Origin: Qipengyuania citrea
GTDB lineage: Bacteria > Pseudomonadota > Alphaproteobacteria > Sphingomonadales > Sphingomonadaceae
Direction of reading: 5' to 3'
Assembly: GCF_024171405.1 (NCBI RefSeq)
Contig: NZ_JALJZT010000002.1
Location: forward strand, 186,001-250,000
Length of the DNA: 64,000 nt
Shown piece after piece: positions 1 through 9,185 of this stretch. The translations under genes were made by a program, and so were the position numbers. The notes below the pieces were generated by a model, which saw only the letters and a program-made list of their open reading frames with translations, was not told the origin of the DNA and did no database searches. Position 1 is the first letter of the stretch. Every line of letters starts with the position of its first letter.

Positions 1-105
1 GCCGCCGCTGGCGCGCAATTGGCCGGGGATGGCCAATTTGGCGCGCGGTGCACAGCGGTCTTCCTGCGCGGCCAGCGTGTATGGATCTTGCGAATGTTGG
101 ATCAT
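1..105 (-). CDS. PilZ domain protein, N-terminal fragment
   Basis: Only the first 35 codons are inside the window, and the gene runs off the left edge. Reading leftwards from an ATG at 105 the protein begins MIQHSQDPYTLAAQEDRCAP and continues RAKLAIPGQLRASGG. The spacing of Arg, the short hydrophobic stretch and a following Gly-rich turn resembles the start of PilZ domains, which bind cyclic di-GMP, but the diagnostic D-x-S-x-x-G segment would lie outside. A GGAGG at 116-120 precedes the ATG by about ten bases and supports this start. The PilZ call is an inference from a short fragment. Confidence 0.55.
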   Translation of the reverse strand, partial: MIQHSQDPYTLAAQEDRCAPRAKLAIPGQLRASGG

Positions 106-218
106 GACGGGCGCCCCTCCTCGATCAATCCGGATGAAGTGTGACCCGGCGTATGCGCAACGGGATTTAACGAGTATCGCGGATCAGGGTTTAGCATTCG
201 TCGCCGAAGCTGGTTAAT

Positions 219-929
219 TCACCCGTCGACGCGCTCGCGGTGGAAGCCGGTGAAATCGTTAACAAGCAATTCGACAAGACGGTCGGCGACCGTGGCAGGG
301 TCCTTGACCGATTGCGGGTCTTCGCCCGGATAGGCCTTGGCGCGCATGGCAGTGCGCGTGGCGCCCGGATCGACCAGCGCGACGCGAACCTTGGAGATCT
401 TCTCGACCTCCTGCGCATAGCTTTCGAGCAGATTGTCGAACGCCGCCTTGGTCGCGCCATAGGCGGACCAATAGGCGCGCGGGCTGGCCCCGACGCTGCT
501 GGTCAGGCCGATCACCCGGCCCGCCTCGGCGCGTTTGAGCAGCGGGTCGAAATTGGCCAGCAGTGCCTGCGTGGCGAGGAAATTGACGGTCAGCGCCTGG
601 CTGAGCTGCTTGCCGTCGATCTGCGTAACCGGTGTGAGGGCCGGCAGATAGGCTGCGGAAATCACGAGATAATCGAGCTTGTCCCAGCGGCCTGCAATGG
701 CCGAGGCAAGCCGTGCCAGCCCGTCGCTTTCGGCAAGGTCCACCGGGGCGATGGTCGATGCCCCGCCGACTGCGTGGATCGCATCCTCGACCGCTTCTAG
801 CGCGGGAACGTCGCGGCCGGTCAGCACCACATGCGCCCCGGCGGCGGCCAGCGCGCGGGCGGTGGCGGCGCCGATCCCCTTGCTTGCCCCGGTGACGAGC
901 GCGAGGCGATTGGCGAGCGGCTGGTCCAT
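219..929 (-). CDS. SDR family NAD(P)-dependent oxidoreductase
   Basis: A 236-residue classical short-chain dehydrogenase/reductase. The nucleotide-binding motif TGASKGIG is at residues 13-20 and the catalytic Tyr157-x3-Lys161 pair sits in YGATK, with the partner Ser in LTSS near 143-145. The usual NNAG motif is replaced by ISAAY, which is seen in some SDR subfamilies. The substrate cannot be read from sequence. The ATG at 929 overlaps the purF stop by one base (TGATG), so it is very probably translated by coupling from the purF message. No functional link to purine synthesis is evident. Confidence 0.88.
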   Translation of the reverse strand: MDQPLANRLALVTGASKGIGAATARALAAAGAHVVLTGRDVPALEAVEDAIHAVGGASTIAPVDLAESDGLARLASAIAGRWDKLDYLVISAAYLPALTPVTQIDGKQLSQALTVNFLATQALLANFDPLLKRAEAGRVIGLTSSVGASPRAYWSAYGATKAAFDNLLESYAQEVEKISKVRVALVDPGATRTAMRAKAYPGEDPQSVKDPATVADRLVELLVNDFTGFHRERVDG

Positions 930-2401
930 CAGGCGACCTGTTCGGAGGTGAAGGAGAGCTGCTGCTGCTTGTCCTCGCGCCGCATCAGATCGGTGAGCGA
1001 AGTGGGATAGTCGCCGGTGAAACAGGCGTCGCAGAACTGCGGGCAGGCCGAATTGCGCGGTTTTTCGCCGACCGCGCGATAGAGACCGTCGATCGAGACG
1101 AAGGCGAGGCTGTCAGCCTTGATGAATTCGCGCATCGGCTCGACATCCATCCGCGCGGCGAGCAGCTTGCTGCGTTCGGGCGTGTCGACGCCGTAGAAGC
1201 AGCTATGCGCGGTGGGCGGGCTGGCGACACGGAAATGCACTTCGGTGGCCCCGGCCTCGCGCATCATCTCGACGATCTGCAGGCTGGTGGTGCCGCGCAC
1301 GATGCTGTCGTCGATCAGGACGATGCGCTTGCCCTCGACCAGCGCGCGGTTGGCATTGTGCTTGCGCTTGACGCCGGCATGGCGCGCGCCGTCGCTCGGC
1401 TGGATGAAGGTGCGGCCGACATAATGCGAGCGGATGATCCCCAGTTCGAACGGGATCCCCGCTTCCTGCGCATAGCCGATCGCTGCGGGGACGCCGCTGT
1501 CGGGTACCGGAATGACGAGGTCGGCTTCGACCGGCGTCTCGCGCGCCAGTTCGGCGCCGATCGCCTTGCGTGCGGCATAGATGCTGCGCCCGTCGAATAC
1601 CGAATCCGGACGGCTGAAATAGACATGCTCGAAAATGCAGGGCCGCGCCGAATGATTGCCGAAGGGATGCAGCGAATCGATATTGCCGTCGAAATCGACC
1701 TTGATCACTTCGCCCGGTTCGACCTGGCGGACGAATTCGGCGCCGACCACGTCGAAGGCGACGGTTTCCGACGCGAACAGCGTGGCATCGCCGATCCGGC
1801 CCATCTGCAGCGGGCGGATGCCCAGCGGATCGCGGCAGGCGATCATGCCCTCGGGGGTCATGACGATCAGCGCATAGGCGCCTTCGAGCAGCCGCAGCGC
1901 ATCGATCAGCCGGTCCATGATGGTGGGGTAGCGGCTGGTCGCGACGAGGTGGATGATGACCTCGGTGTCGCTGGTCGACTGGAAGATCGACCCGCGCCGC
2001 ACCAGATCCTCGCGCAGCACGCCTGCGTTCGAGATATTGCCGTTATGCGCCACCGCGAAGCCGCCACTGGCAAGATCGGCATAGAGCGGCTGGATATTGC
2101 GCAGGCCCGAGCCGCCGGTGGTCGAATAGCGGACATGCCCTGCCGCCATCATGCCGGGCAGTTCGGCGATCGCTTCCTGGCTGGAGAAATTGTCCGCCAC
2201 ATGGCCAAGCCCGCGCAGCGTGAAGAATTCGGTGCCGTTGAAACTCGTGATACCCGCGGCTTCCTGGCCGCGGTGTTGCAGCGCGTGGAGGCCCAGGGCG
2301 GTGACGGCGGAAGCATCGGTCGCGTTGACTGCGCCGAACACGCCGCACTCTTCGCGCAACTTGTCGCCATCCTCGTCTAGAAACGGGTGCGTGAGGTTCA
2401 T
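929..2401 (-). CDS. purF: Amidophosphoribosyltransferase (PurF)
   Basis: This enzyme catalyses the first committed step of de novo purine synthesis, converting PRPP and glutamine to 5-phosphoribosylamine. The 490-residue product begins MNLTHPF. A short propeptide precedes Cys19 in ECGVFGAV, the N-terminal nucleophile of the glutaminase domain. The PRPP loop is VLIDDSIVRGTT. Four cysteines, in PCIFE, HSCFYG and CPQFCDACF (the last and third-last), sit where the Bacillus-type enzyme ligates a 4Fe-4S cluster, so this is the Fe-S, propeptide-processed class. An upstream in-frame ATG at 2509 exists, but the propeptide length favours 2401. It is the lead gene of a purF-SDR pair, divergent from lolC. 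Confidence 0.96.
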   Translation of the reverse strand: MNLTHPFLDEDGDKLREECGVFGAVNATDASAVTALGLHALQHRGQEAAGITSFNGTEFFTLRGLGHVADNFSSQEAIAELPGMMAAGHVRYSTTGGSGLRNIQPLYADLASGGFAVAHNGNISNAGVLREDLVRRGSIFQSTSDTEVIIHLVATSRYPTIMDRLIDALRLLEGAYALIVMTPEGMIACRDPLGIRPLQMGRIGDATLFASETVAFDVVGAEFVRQVEPGEVIKVDFDGNIDSLHPFGNHSARPCIFEHVYFSRPDSVFDGRSIYAARKAIGAELARETPVEADLVIPVPDSGVPAAIGYAQEAGIPFELGIIRSHYVGRTFIQPSDGARHAGVKRKHNANRALVEGKRIVLIDDSIVRGTTSLQIVEMMREAGATEVHFRVASPPTAHSCFYGVDTPERSKLLAARMDVEPMREFIKADSLAFVSIDGLYRAVGEKPRNSACPQFCDACFTGDYPTSLTDLMRREDKQQQLSFTSEQVA

Positions 2402-2570
2402 CGAAAGGCCTGTCCGCCGCGGCTGATCGGGATGCGCGCCCAATGGCGGTGTTACGAACCGATTACAAGGGCAGTGCGACCAATGCCCGCCCATCCGACA
2501 CGATTTCATTGCGCAGCAAGGATTGCCTGCCTAAACGCGCTGCACTCCGCAGCCATAAACCAGGGCCGTC

Positions 2571-3812
2571 TTGATCCTCTCCCCATTCGAATGGACTATC
2601 GCCAAACGCTATTTGCTTCCAGGCAAGGGCGAGGCCTTCATTGCCCTGGTGGCAAGCATCTCGATCGGCGTGGTGATGCTGTCGGTCGCCATGCTGGTGG
2701 TGGTGATGAGCGTGATGAACGGATTTCGCGCCGAACTGCTCGACAAGATCGTCGGCCTCAACGGCCACGCCATCGTGCAGGCCTATGGCGGACGGATGGA
2801 CGATTGGGAGAACATTCTCGAGGAAGTGCGGCAGACGCCGGGTGTGGTCGATGCGAGCCCGCTGATCGAACAACCGCTGCTGACGAGTTTCAACGGACGC
2901 GTCGAGGCGATCATCGTGCGCGGCAACACTGACGAAGACATCGACGAACTCGCAAGCAAGGCAGTCAGCGGCAATTTCGATGCGCTGCAAGCGGGCGCAA
3001 GCAAGGTCGCGATCGGCATTCGGCTGGCCGAGAATATCGGCGCCCGCGTCGGCGACACGATCACGATCATCAATCCGCAGGGCCGCTCGACCCCTTTCGG
3101 CACGGTTCCGCGGCAGGTCGGTTACGAAGTCGCGGCGATCTTCGAAGTCGGCGTCTATGACTATGATGGGGCTTTCGTCGTCATGCCGATGCAGGACGCG
3201 CAGACGCTGATGCTGATCGGCGATACCGTCGGCATGATCGAAGTGACGGTGGAGGATGCCGACGAGGTCGGCGAGATCCTCGAACCTGTCCAGCGCGCGG
3301 TCGAGGGCAGGGCGGTGGTCGCCGACTGGAAAACCATCAACGCGACGCTGTTCGAGGCGCTGCAGGTCGAGCGCGCGGCGATGGCCTTCGCGCTCAGTTT
3401 CATGGTGCTGGTGGCGGCGTTCAACATCCTCTCCAGCCTCGTCATGCTGGTGCGCGCCAAGACGCGCGACATTGCGATCATGCGGACCATGGGCGCGTCA
3501 CGGCAAAGCCTGATGAAAATCTTCGTCACCACCGGGTTTACCGTGGGCGCAATCGGCACAGTCGTTGGGCTTGCGCTGGGCTTCTCGATCCTCGCCGGAC
3601 GGCAACAGATCGTGCAGGCGATCGGCGCGCTGACGGGACAGAATCTGTGGGACCCGCAATATCGCTTTCTCACCACGATCCCGTCGAAGGTCGATGGCAG
3701 CGAAGTGACGATGATCGCCTTACTCGCGCTGGGCCTCAGCTTCCTCGCTACGCTCTACCCCGCGTGGAAGGCGGCGAACACCGATCCCGTGCAGGTGCTG
3801 CGTTATGAGTAA
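2571..3812 (+). CDS. lolC: Lipoprotein-releasing ABC transporter permease (LolC/LolE family)
   Basis: The inner-membrane permease of the Lol system extracts mature lipoproteins and hands them to LolA. It has 413 residues. A transmembrane helix at about 22-47 follows the family opening [10 protein letters not shown], then comes a periplasmic domain of roughly 220 residues, then three C-terminal helices in the FtsX-like region with the MRTMGAS coupling segment that contacts the ATPase. It starts with TTG at 2571, and no better start keeps the N-terminal signature. Only one permease gene accompanies lolD, which suggests the single-permease (homodimeric, LolF-like) form known from alphaproteobacteria. 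The stop overlaps the lolD start by eight bases. Confidence 0.92.
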   Translation: MILSPFEWTIAKRYLLPGKGEAFIALVASISIGVVMLSVAMLVVVMSVMNGFRAELLDKIVGLNGHAIVQAYGGRMDDWENILEEVRQTPGVVDASPLIEQPLLTSFNGRVEAIIVRGNTDEDIDELASKAVSGNFDALQAGASKVAIGIRLAENIGARVGDTITIINPQGRSTPFGTVPRQVGYEVAAIFEVGVYDYDGAFVVMPMQDAQTLMLIGDTVGMIEVTVEDADEVGEILEPVQRAVEGRAVVADWKTINATLFEALQVERAAMAFALSFMVLVAAFNILSSLVMLVRAKTRDIAIMRTMGASRQSLMKIFVTTGFTVGAIGTVVGLALGFSILAGRQQIVQAIGALTGQNLWDPQYRFLTTIPSKVDGSEVTMIALLALGLSFLATLYPAWKAANTDPVQVLRYE

Positions 3813-4491
3813 TATGGGCGTGAAACCGGTGGTCGAGCTCAAGCAGCTTACCCGCAGCTTCGAGCAGGGCGGCGAGCGGATCGACGTGCTGCGCGGGGTC
3901 GACCTTGCGATCCGCCCGGGCGAGATCGTCGCGCTGCTCGGGCCTTCGGGATCGGGCAAGTCGACGCTGCTCCAGGCGGTAGGCCTGCTCGAGGGGGGCT
4001 TCGGCGGCGAGATCGTCATTGGCGGTCATTCGGCGGAAAAATCGAACTCGCGCGCGCGCACCGTGCTGCGCCGCGACCATCTCGGCTTCGTCTACCAGTT
4101 CCATCACCTGCTCCCCGATTTCGATGCGCGCGAGAATGTCGTCCTGCCCCAGCTTGTCGCCGGCCGCCCGCATGTGGAGGCAGAGGCGCGCGCCGAACAA
4201 TTGCTTATCGCGCTGGGGCTCGGGCACCGGCTCGATCATCGCCCGAGCCAGCTTTCGGGCGGCGAACAGCAACGCGTCGCGGTTGCGCGCGGGCTGGCCA
4301 ACAAGCCCGATCTCGTGCTGGCCGACGAACCGACCGGCAATCTCGACGAGGCCACCGCCGACAAGGTGCTCGCCGAATTCCTCGGGCTGGTGCGCGGCGA
4401 AGGCAGCGCAGCGCTGATCGCGACGCATAACGAACGCCTGGCACAGAGGATGGACCGTGTGGTCCGGCTGCACGACGGCGTGCTGGCTTAG
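3805..4491 (+). CDS. lolD: Lipoprotein-releasing ABC transporter ATPase LolD
   Basis: The cytoplasmic ATPase that energises the Lol permease. Its 228 residues carry Walker [10 protein letters not shown] (46-54), the Q-loop in FVYQFHHLL, the signature [13 protein letters not shown], Walker [14 protein letters not shown] and the switch His in [15 protein letters not shown] residues after the Q-loop are typical of LolD rather than MacB. The ATG lies inside the end of lolC, giving an eight-base overlap and strong translational coupling. Confidence 0.95.
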   Translation: MSNMGVKPVVELKQLTRSFEQGGERIDVLRGVDLAIRPGEIVALLGPSGSGKSTLLQAVGLLEGGFGGEIVIGGHSAEKSNSRARTVLRRDHLGFVYQFHHLLPDFDARENVVLPQLVAGRPHVEAEARAEQLLIALGLGHRLDHRPSQLSGGEQQRVAVARGLANKPDLVLADEPTGNLDEATADKVLAEFLGLVRGEGSAALIATHNERLAQRMDRVVRLHDGVLA

Positions 4492-4538
4492 CGGACCCGC
4501 AAGCCGCTTCGGTCGTTGGTCTCGCGAAGGAGATTTCA

Positions 4539-4817
4539 ATGACCGACCACCCCAGCACTTTCAAAGGCGACGACAACCACGCTCACGGCATCCAATGGGA
4601 CGACCGTGCCAGCCTGCACCGCGTGGATGATGGCGACGGCGTGCTCGACGCGGCCAAGGGGCTGCGCAGCGGCACTTTCGCCGAACTGATCCGCCACATG
4701 ATGCTGATGCCAGAAGCCGAACGAGCGCAATATTGCATCGAGAAGGCGGGCGACCGCGAATATCACGCTGCCGAGGTAGCGGGCCTGTCGCAGCGCCCGG
4801 ATTTCCCTGCCGCCTGA
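4539..4817 (+). CDS. Small conserved hypothetical protein
   Basis: A 92-residue soluble, acidic and His-rich protein with no signal peptide, membrane helix or motif that I recognise. The start is well defined by a near-ideal ribosome binding site AAGGAG at 4527-4532, six bases before the ATG. The central segment (GTFAELIRHMMLMPEAER) looks helical. It follows lolD by 47 bases on the same strand and precedes the peroxidase gene by 99. The strong ribosome site and typical codon use argue that it is a real gene. Function unknown. Confidence 0.75.
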   Translation: MTDHPSTFKGDDNHAHGIQWDDRASLHRVDDGDGVLDAAKGLRSGTFAELIRHMMLMPEAERAQYCIEKAGDREYHAAEVAGLSQRPDFPAA

Positions 4818-4916
4818 ACAGGCGCTCTGCGCGCCGGTGATGGCCGCCCTTGTGCGGTCAGCGCCGCGCGTGCAGACCCTGTCCCACTTGTTCGTCGCTG
4901 CAAGGAATACCCCCGC

Positions 4917-5396
4917 ATGACCACTATCGCCGATTTCGCCGTCACCACGAACAAGGGCGACGAGCTCGCCCTTTCGGAAAAGCTGGGCAAGGTCCTGCTG
5001 GTGGTCAACACTGCCAGCAAATGCGGTTTCACTCCGCAATATGACGGGCTGGAAGAACTCTACCAGGACTACCGCGACAAGGGCTTCGAAGTGCTTGCCT
5101 TCCCCTGCAACCAGTTCGGCGGCCAGGAGCCGGGCGATGCGGGCGAGATCGCCGAGTTCTGCAAGGTCAATTTCGGCCTCACCTTCCCGCTGATGGCCAA
5201 GGTCGACGTCAATGGCGACAATGCCAGCCCGCTGTTCGACTGGATGAAGCGCGAAAAGCCCGGCGTGATGGGATCGAAGGCGATCAAGTGGAACTTCACC
5301 AAATTCCTGATCGACCGTTCGGGTCAGGTCGCGAAGCGATACGGGCCGACCGATGCGCCCAAGACGATCGCCAAGGACATCGAAAAGCTGCTGTAG
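4917..5396 (+). CDS. Glutathione peroxidase family protein (thiol type)
   Basis: The family reduces hydrogen and organic peroxides with glutathione or, in most bacterial Cys forms, thioredoxin. The 159-residue cytosolic protein has the catalytic tetrad motifs: peroxidatic Cys36 in NTASKCGFTPQ, Gln in FPCNQFGGQEPG, and Trp-Asn in WNFTKFLID. Cys replaces selenocysteine, as usual in bacteria. A second Cys in FPCNQF lies where many glutathione peroxidases carry one. Length matches the family. Followed 16 bases later by an interspersed palindromic repeat that may end the transcript. Confidence 0.94.
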   Translation: MTTIADFAVTTNKGDELALSEKLGKVLLVVNTASKCGFTPQYDGLEELYQDYRDKGFEVLAFPCNQFGGQEPGDAGEIAEFCKVNFGLTFPLMAKVDVNGDNASPLFDWMKREKPGVMGSKAIKWNFTKFLIDRSGQVAKRYGPTDAPKTIAKDIEKLL

Positions 5397-5412
5397 CTCC
5401 TAGGAAATGACT

Positions 5413-5499
5413 GTCGCCTCTGCCTAGGCGGGGGCCCGGGTGATCAAACTTTTGGCGAATCGTTTCCGTTATCTGGATCCCTGCCTTCGCAGGGATGAC
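5413..5499. repeat. Interspersed palindromic repeat, family B copy 1
   Basis: A two-arm element. The left arm is a short hairpin opening GTCGCCTCTGCCTAGGCGG and the right arm is a hairpin GGATCCCTGCCTTCGCAGGG ending ATGAC, separated by about 40 AT-richer bases. A second copy occurs in opposite orientation at 19447-19529. It fills the gap between the peroxidase gene and dnaE, where it may act as a terminator or mRNA 3-prime stabiliser. Confidence 0.8.
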
Positions 5500-5564
5500 G
5501 GAACGGAGGAAAGCGCGGCGCGCGCGGGTTGGCGAATCCCCTCCCGCGCCGCATATTGGCACGC

Positions 5565-8500
5565 ATGTCCTTCAAGCCCTTCGTCCCGTTCCGTATCCTG
5601 TCGGCCTATACGATGCTCGAAGGCGCGATCGACCCCAAGGCGATGGCCAAGCTGGCGAAGGAACGCGGTTTTCCCGCTATCGCGATCGCCGACCGTAACG
5701 GGCTTTATGGCGCGGTCATGTTCGCCAATGCCTGCAAGGCCGAAGGCGTGCAGCCGATCATCGGCGCCCTGCTGGGCGTGGCGCGCCCGAGCCGCGACGA
5801 GGGGGCGGAAGGCAAGCAGGTCGATTACCTGCCGCTCTACGCGCAGGACGAGGCGGGATACGACAATCTGTGCCATCTCGTGTCGAAGGCGCATCTCGAA
5901 CGCCCGCTCGAATTCGAGCCGCATGTGCGGATCGGCGACCTTGATGGCCGCACCGATGGGCTGATCGCTTTTACTGGTGCAAGCGAAGGCGCGGTCACGC
6001 GGCTGCTTGCCGAAGGCCAGCAGAGCCATGCCGAGGCCCTGCTCGACCGCCTGCAGGTGCTGTTCCCCGACCGGCTCTATATCGAACTGGCACGGCGCGG
6101 CGATCCGATCGAGGAGCGCGCCGAAGCGGCGCTGGTCGATCTCGCCTATGCGCGCGACCTGCCGCTGGTGGCGACCAATCCCGCCAATTTCGCCGAACCG
6201 CATATGCACAAGGCGCATGACGCGATGCTGTGCATTGCCGGCTCGACGCATGTCGATGCGGAGGAACGCGCGCGGTCGAACCCCGAAAGCTATGTGAAGA
6301 CCTACCACATGATGGAGGAGGCCTTCGCCGACCTGCCCGAAGCGGTGCAGAACACCGTGGTGGTTGCGCAGCGCTGCGCTTATGCGCCGCCCTATCGCAA
6401 GCCGATCCTGCCCAGCCTCGCGGGCGACCTCGAAGGCGAGGCGCGCGCGCTGGAGGAAGATGCGCGCAAGGGGCTGGAGGCGCGGCTCGCGCCCTATGGC
6501 GAGATGAGCGAGGAGGAACGCAAGGTCTATTTCGACCGGCTGCAGTTCGAGGTCGACATCATCAACCAGATGGGTTTCCCCGGCTACTTCCTGATCGTTG
6601 CCGACTTCATCAAATGGGCCAAGGACCACGACATTCCCGTGGGACCGGGGCGTGGTTCGGGTGCGGGCAGCCTTGTCGCCTGGTCGCTGACGATCACCGA
6701 TCTCGACCCGATCCAGCTGGGCCTGCTGTTCGAACGCTTCCTCAACCCCGAACGCGTGTCGATGCCCGACTTCGACATCGACTTCTGCGAAACCCGCCGC
6801 GGCGAGGTGATCCGCTACGTCCAGCAGAAATACGGCCACGACCACGTCGCGCAGATTATCACCTTCGGCAAGCTCAAGGCGCGCGCGGTGCTGCGCGATA
6901 CGGGGCGCATCCTGCAAATGAGCTACGGCCATGTCGACCGGCTGTGCAAGATGGTGCCCAATCACCCGACCGACCCGTGGACGCTGCCGCGCGCGCTCAA
7001 TGGAGCGGCCGATTTCAAGAACGAATACGACAATGACAATGAGGTGAAGCGGCTCGTCGACCTGGCGATGCAACTCGAGGGCTTCCCGCGCAACAGTTCG
7101 ACTCACGCGGCGGGCGTGGTGATCGGCGACCGGCCGCTGGCCAAGCTGGTGCCGCTTTACCGCGATCCGCGCTCGGACATGCCGGTGACGCAATACGACA
7201 TGAAGAATGTCGAGAGCTCGGGACTGGTCAAGTTCGACTTTCTCGGGCTGAAGACGCTGTCGGTGCTCAAGAAGGCGGTCGACCTGCTCAAGCGGCGCGA
7301 GATCGATATCGACCTGTCCCAGCTGCCGCTCGACGATCCCAAGGTCTACGAGCTGATGAAGGCGGGCAACACGGTGGGCGTGTTCCAGCTCGAATCGGAA
7401 GGCATGCGGCGCACGCTGACTGCAGTGAAGCCGACCAATTTCGGCGACATCATCGCGCTCGTCTCGCTCTACCGCCCGGGCCCGATGGACAACATCCCAC
7501 TGTTCGGCAAGCGCAAGGCAGGCGAGGTCGCGATCGAGTTTCCGCATGCCAAGCTCGAAGGCATCCTGGCCGAGACCTACGGCATCTTCGTCTACCAGGA
7601 ACAGGTGATGCAGGCGGCGCAGATCCTTGCCGGCTATTCGCTCGGGGACGCCGATCTGCTGCGCCGCGCGATGGGCAAGAAGGTCCAGGCCGAAATGGAC
7701 ATCCAGCGCGAACGCTTCGTCACCGGGTGCAAGGAAGTCAGCGGGATCGAGAAGGCCGAGGCCAATGCGCTGTTCGATTTGATCGACAAGTTTGCCGGCT
7801 ATGGTTTCAACAAGTCGCACGCCGCCGCCTATGCGCTGCTCGCCTACCAGACCGCGTGGCTCAAGGCGCATTACCCGGAAGAATTCTACGCTGCCTCGAT
7901 GTGTTTCGACATGCACCAGTCCGAAAAGCTGGCGATCTTCGTCGACGATGCGCGCCGCGGCGGGATCACGGTGCTGCCGCCCTCGCTCAATCATTCGGAG
8001 GCGGAATATACCGTCGAGCAGACCGACGATGGTTACGCCGTGCGCTACGCGCTGGCGGGCATCCGCAATGTCGGCGAACGCGCGATGGAAGCGATCGTCG
8101 AGGAACGCGAGGCGGCGGGCCGGTTCGAAAGCCTCAAGGACCTGTTCGAACGCCTGCCCAAGGGATCGATGAATTCGCGCCAGCTCGAGGCGCTCATCAG
8201 CGCGGGCGCGCTCGACAAGTTCGAGCCCAATCGCGCGAAGCTGATGGCCAATGCCGACATGCTGCTCGCGGTGGCCGATGCGGCCGAGCGCGAGCGCTCG
8301 AGCGGCCAGGCGGGCCTGTTCGGCGGCGAGGACGCAGCGGTCGATGACGATCTGCGATTGAAGGACGCGGAAGACTGGTCGCTCAGCGAGGCGCGCGCCC
8401 GCGAGAAGGAGAACATGGGCTTCTCCTTCAAGCAGCATGCGACCGCTGCCTATCGCGAGATCGCCAGCGCGCAAGGTGCCCGTTCGCACGCCTCGCTGAT

Positions 8501-9056
8501 GTCCGGCGGCGTGCCCGGTGGCGGGCGCATGGGCGCGGTGATGGCGGTGCAGGTCGAAGGCGCCAGTAAGGGCACGACCAAGCGCGGCAAGCCCTTCGTC
8601 CGCGCCGATTTTTCCGACGCCTCCGGCCAGTTCAGCGCCGCCTGTTTCGAAGAGGGGCTGGTCGAGAAGTTCCTCGAATGGGCCAGGAGCGGCACTTGCG
8701 TGAAGCTCGATGTCGAACTCGACAGCCCGAGCCCCGACGAACCGCCGCGGATCACCGTGCGCGGGGCGGTCCCGCTCGACGCGGTGCGCGGGAGCATGGC
8801 GATGCTGCTGACGCTGGAGATCGAGAGTGCCGAGGCGGTGACCCAGCTGGCGCTGGCGCTGGGCGAGGGCGGGCAGGGGGGCGACGAGGCGGTCGCCACG
8901 CTGCTCACCGGGGACCCGGCCCCGCCCGTCGTGCGGCTGGGCCGAACATTTTCTATCGACGGCGAGCTCGCCGAACGCTTGGCAAGCGTGCCCGGCCTTG
9001 CCAAGGTGCAGTTAACCGCGCGACGGGGGAAGGCAAACCTGCGCCTCGTCGCTTGA
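5565..9056 (+). CDS. dnaE: DNA polymerase III alpha subunit
   Basis: The replicative polymerase. Its 1163 residues match the family length of about 1160. In order come a PHP domain at the N-terminus, the palm with PGRGSGAGSL and the catalytic aspartates D402 and D404 in PDFDIDFC, a third acidic site in VKFDFLGL, the fingers, an internal clamp-binding motif QAGLF at about 915-919, and a C-terminal OB fold. The PHP opening reads FRILSAYTMLEGA, where proofreading PHP domains have a metal-binding His (RxHS), so this PHP is probably not an exonuclease and editing would need a separate subunit. ATG 5565 is preferred over a TTG at 5529 because SFKPFVPF matches the usual beginning. Confidence 0.97.
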   Translation: MSFKPFVPFRILSAYTMLEGAIDPKAMAKLAKERGFPAIAIADRNGLYGAVMFANACKAEGVQPIIGALLGVARPSRDEGAEGKQVDYLPLYAQDEAGYDNLCHLVSKAHLERPLEFEPHVRIGDLDGRTDGLIAFTGASEGAVTRLLAEGQQSHAEALLDRLQVLFPDRLYIELARRGDPIEERAEAALVDLAYARDLPLVATNPANFAEPHMHKAHDAMLCIAGSTHVDAEERARSNPESYVKTYHMMEEAFADLPEAVQNTVVVAQRCAYAPPYRKPILPSLAGDLEGEARALEEDARKGLEARLAPYGEMSEEERKVYFDRLQFEVDIINQMGFPGYFLIVADFIKWAKDHDIPVGPGRGSGAGSLVAWSLTITDLDPIQLGLLFERFLNPERVSMPDFDIDFCETRRGEVIRYVQQKYGHDHVAQIITFGKLKARAVLRDTGRILQMSYGHVDRLCKMVPNHPTDPWTLPRALNGAADFKNEYDNDNEVKRLVDLAMQLEGFPRNSSTHAAGVVIGDRPLAKLVPLYRDPRSDMPVTQYDMKNVESSGLVKFDFLGLKTLSVLKKAVDLLKRREIDIDLSQLPLDDPKVYELMKAGNTVGVFQLESEGMRRTLTAVKPTNFGDIIALVSLYRPGPMDNIPLFGKRKAGEVAIEFPHAKLEGILAETYGIFVYQEQVMQAAQILAGYSLGDADLLRRAMGKKVQAEMDIQRERFVTGCKEVSGIEKAEANALFDLIDKFAGYGFNKSHAAAYALLAYQTAWLKAHYPEEFYAASMCFDMHQSEKLAIFVDDARRGGITVLPPSLNHSEAEYTVEQTDDGYAVRYALAGIRNVGERAMEAIVEEREAAGRFESLKDLFERLPKGSMNSRQLEALISAGALDKFEPNRAKLMANADMLLAVADAAERERSSGQAGLFGGEDAAVDDDLRLKDAEDWSLSEARAREKENMGFSFKQHATAAYREIASAQGARSHASLMSGGVPGGGRMGAVMAVQVEGASKGTTKRGKPFVRADFSDASGQFSAACFEEGLVEKFLEWARSGTCVKLDVELDSPSPDEPPRITVRGAVPLDAVRGSMAMLLTLEIESAEAVTQLALALGEGGQGGDEAVATLLTGDPAPPVVRLGRTFSIDGELAERLASVPGLAKVQLTARRGKANLRLVA

Positions 9057-9063
9057 GGACAAA

Positions 9064-9165
9064 GTCATTGCGAGCCGCAGGCGAAGCAATCCATTTCCCG
9101 CCGTTGCTCCGATTTGCGACGAGTGAAGCTGGATTGCCGCGCCGCCTTCGGCGCCTCGCAATGAC
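9064..9165. repeat. Interspersed palindromic repeat, family A copy 1
   Basis: An element of 102 bases bounded by GTCATTGCGAG and its exact inverted complement CTCGCAATGAC, with the secondary motifs GCGAAGCAATCCA and GGATTGCCGCG inside. It begins eight bases after the dnaE stop and could form a long hairpin. Further copies are at 12838-12933 and 17736-17808. The core ATTGCGAGCGAAGCAATCC-like word is a common intergenic repeat in proteobacteria. Confidence 0.85.
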
Positions 9166-9185
9166 CAGAATGGAGAGGAATACAT

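Noticed and set aside
5469..8489. About 1000-codon open frame opposite dnaE
   Set aside because: Shadow of the real gene, rich in His, Arg and Leu, with no motif.
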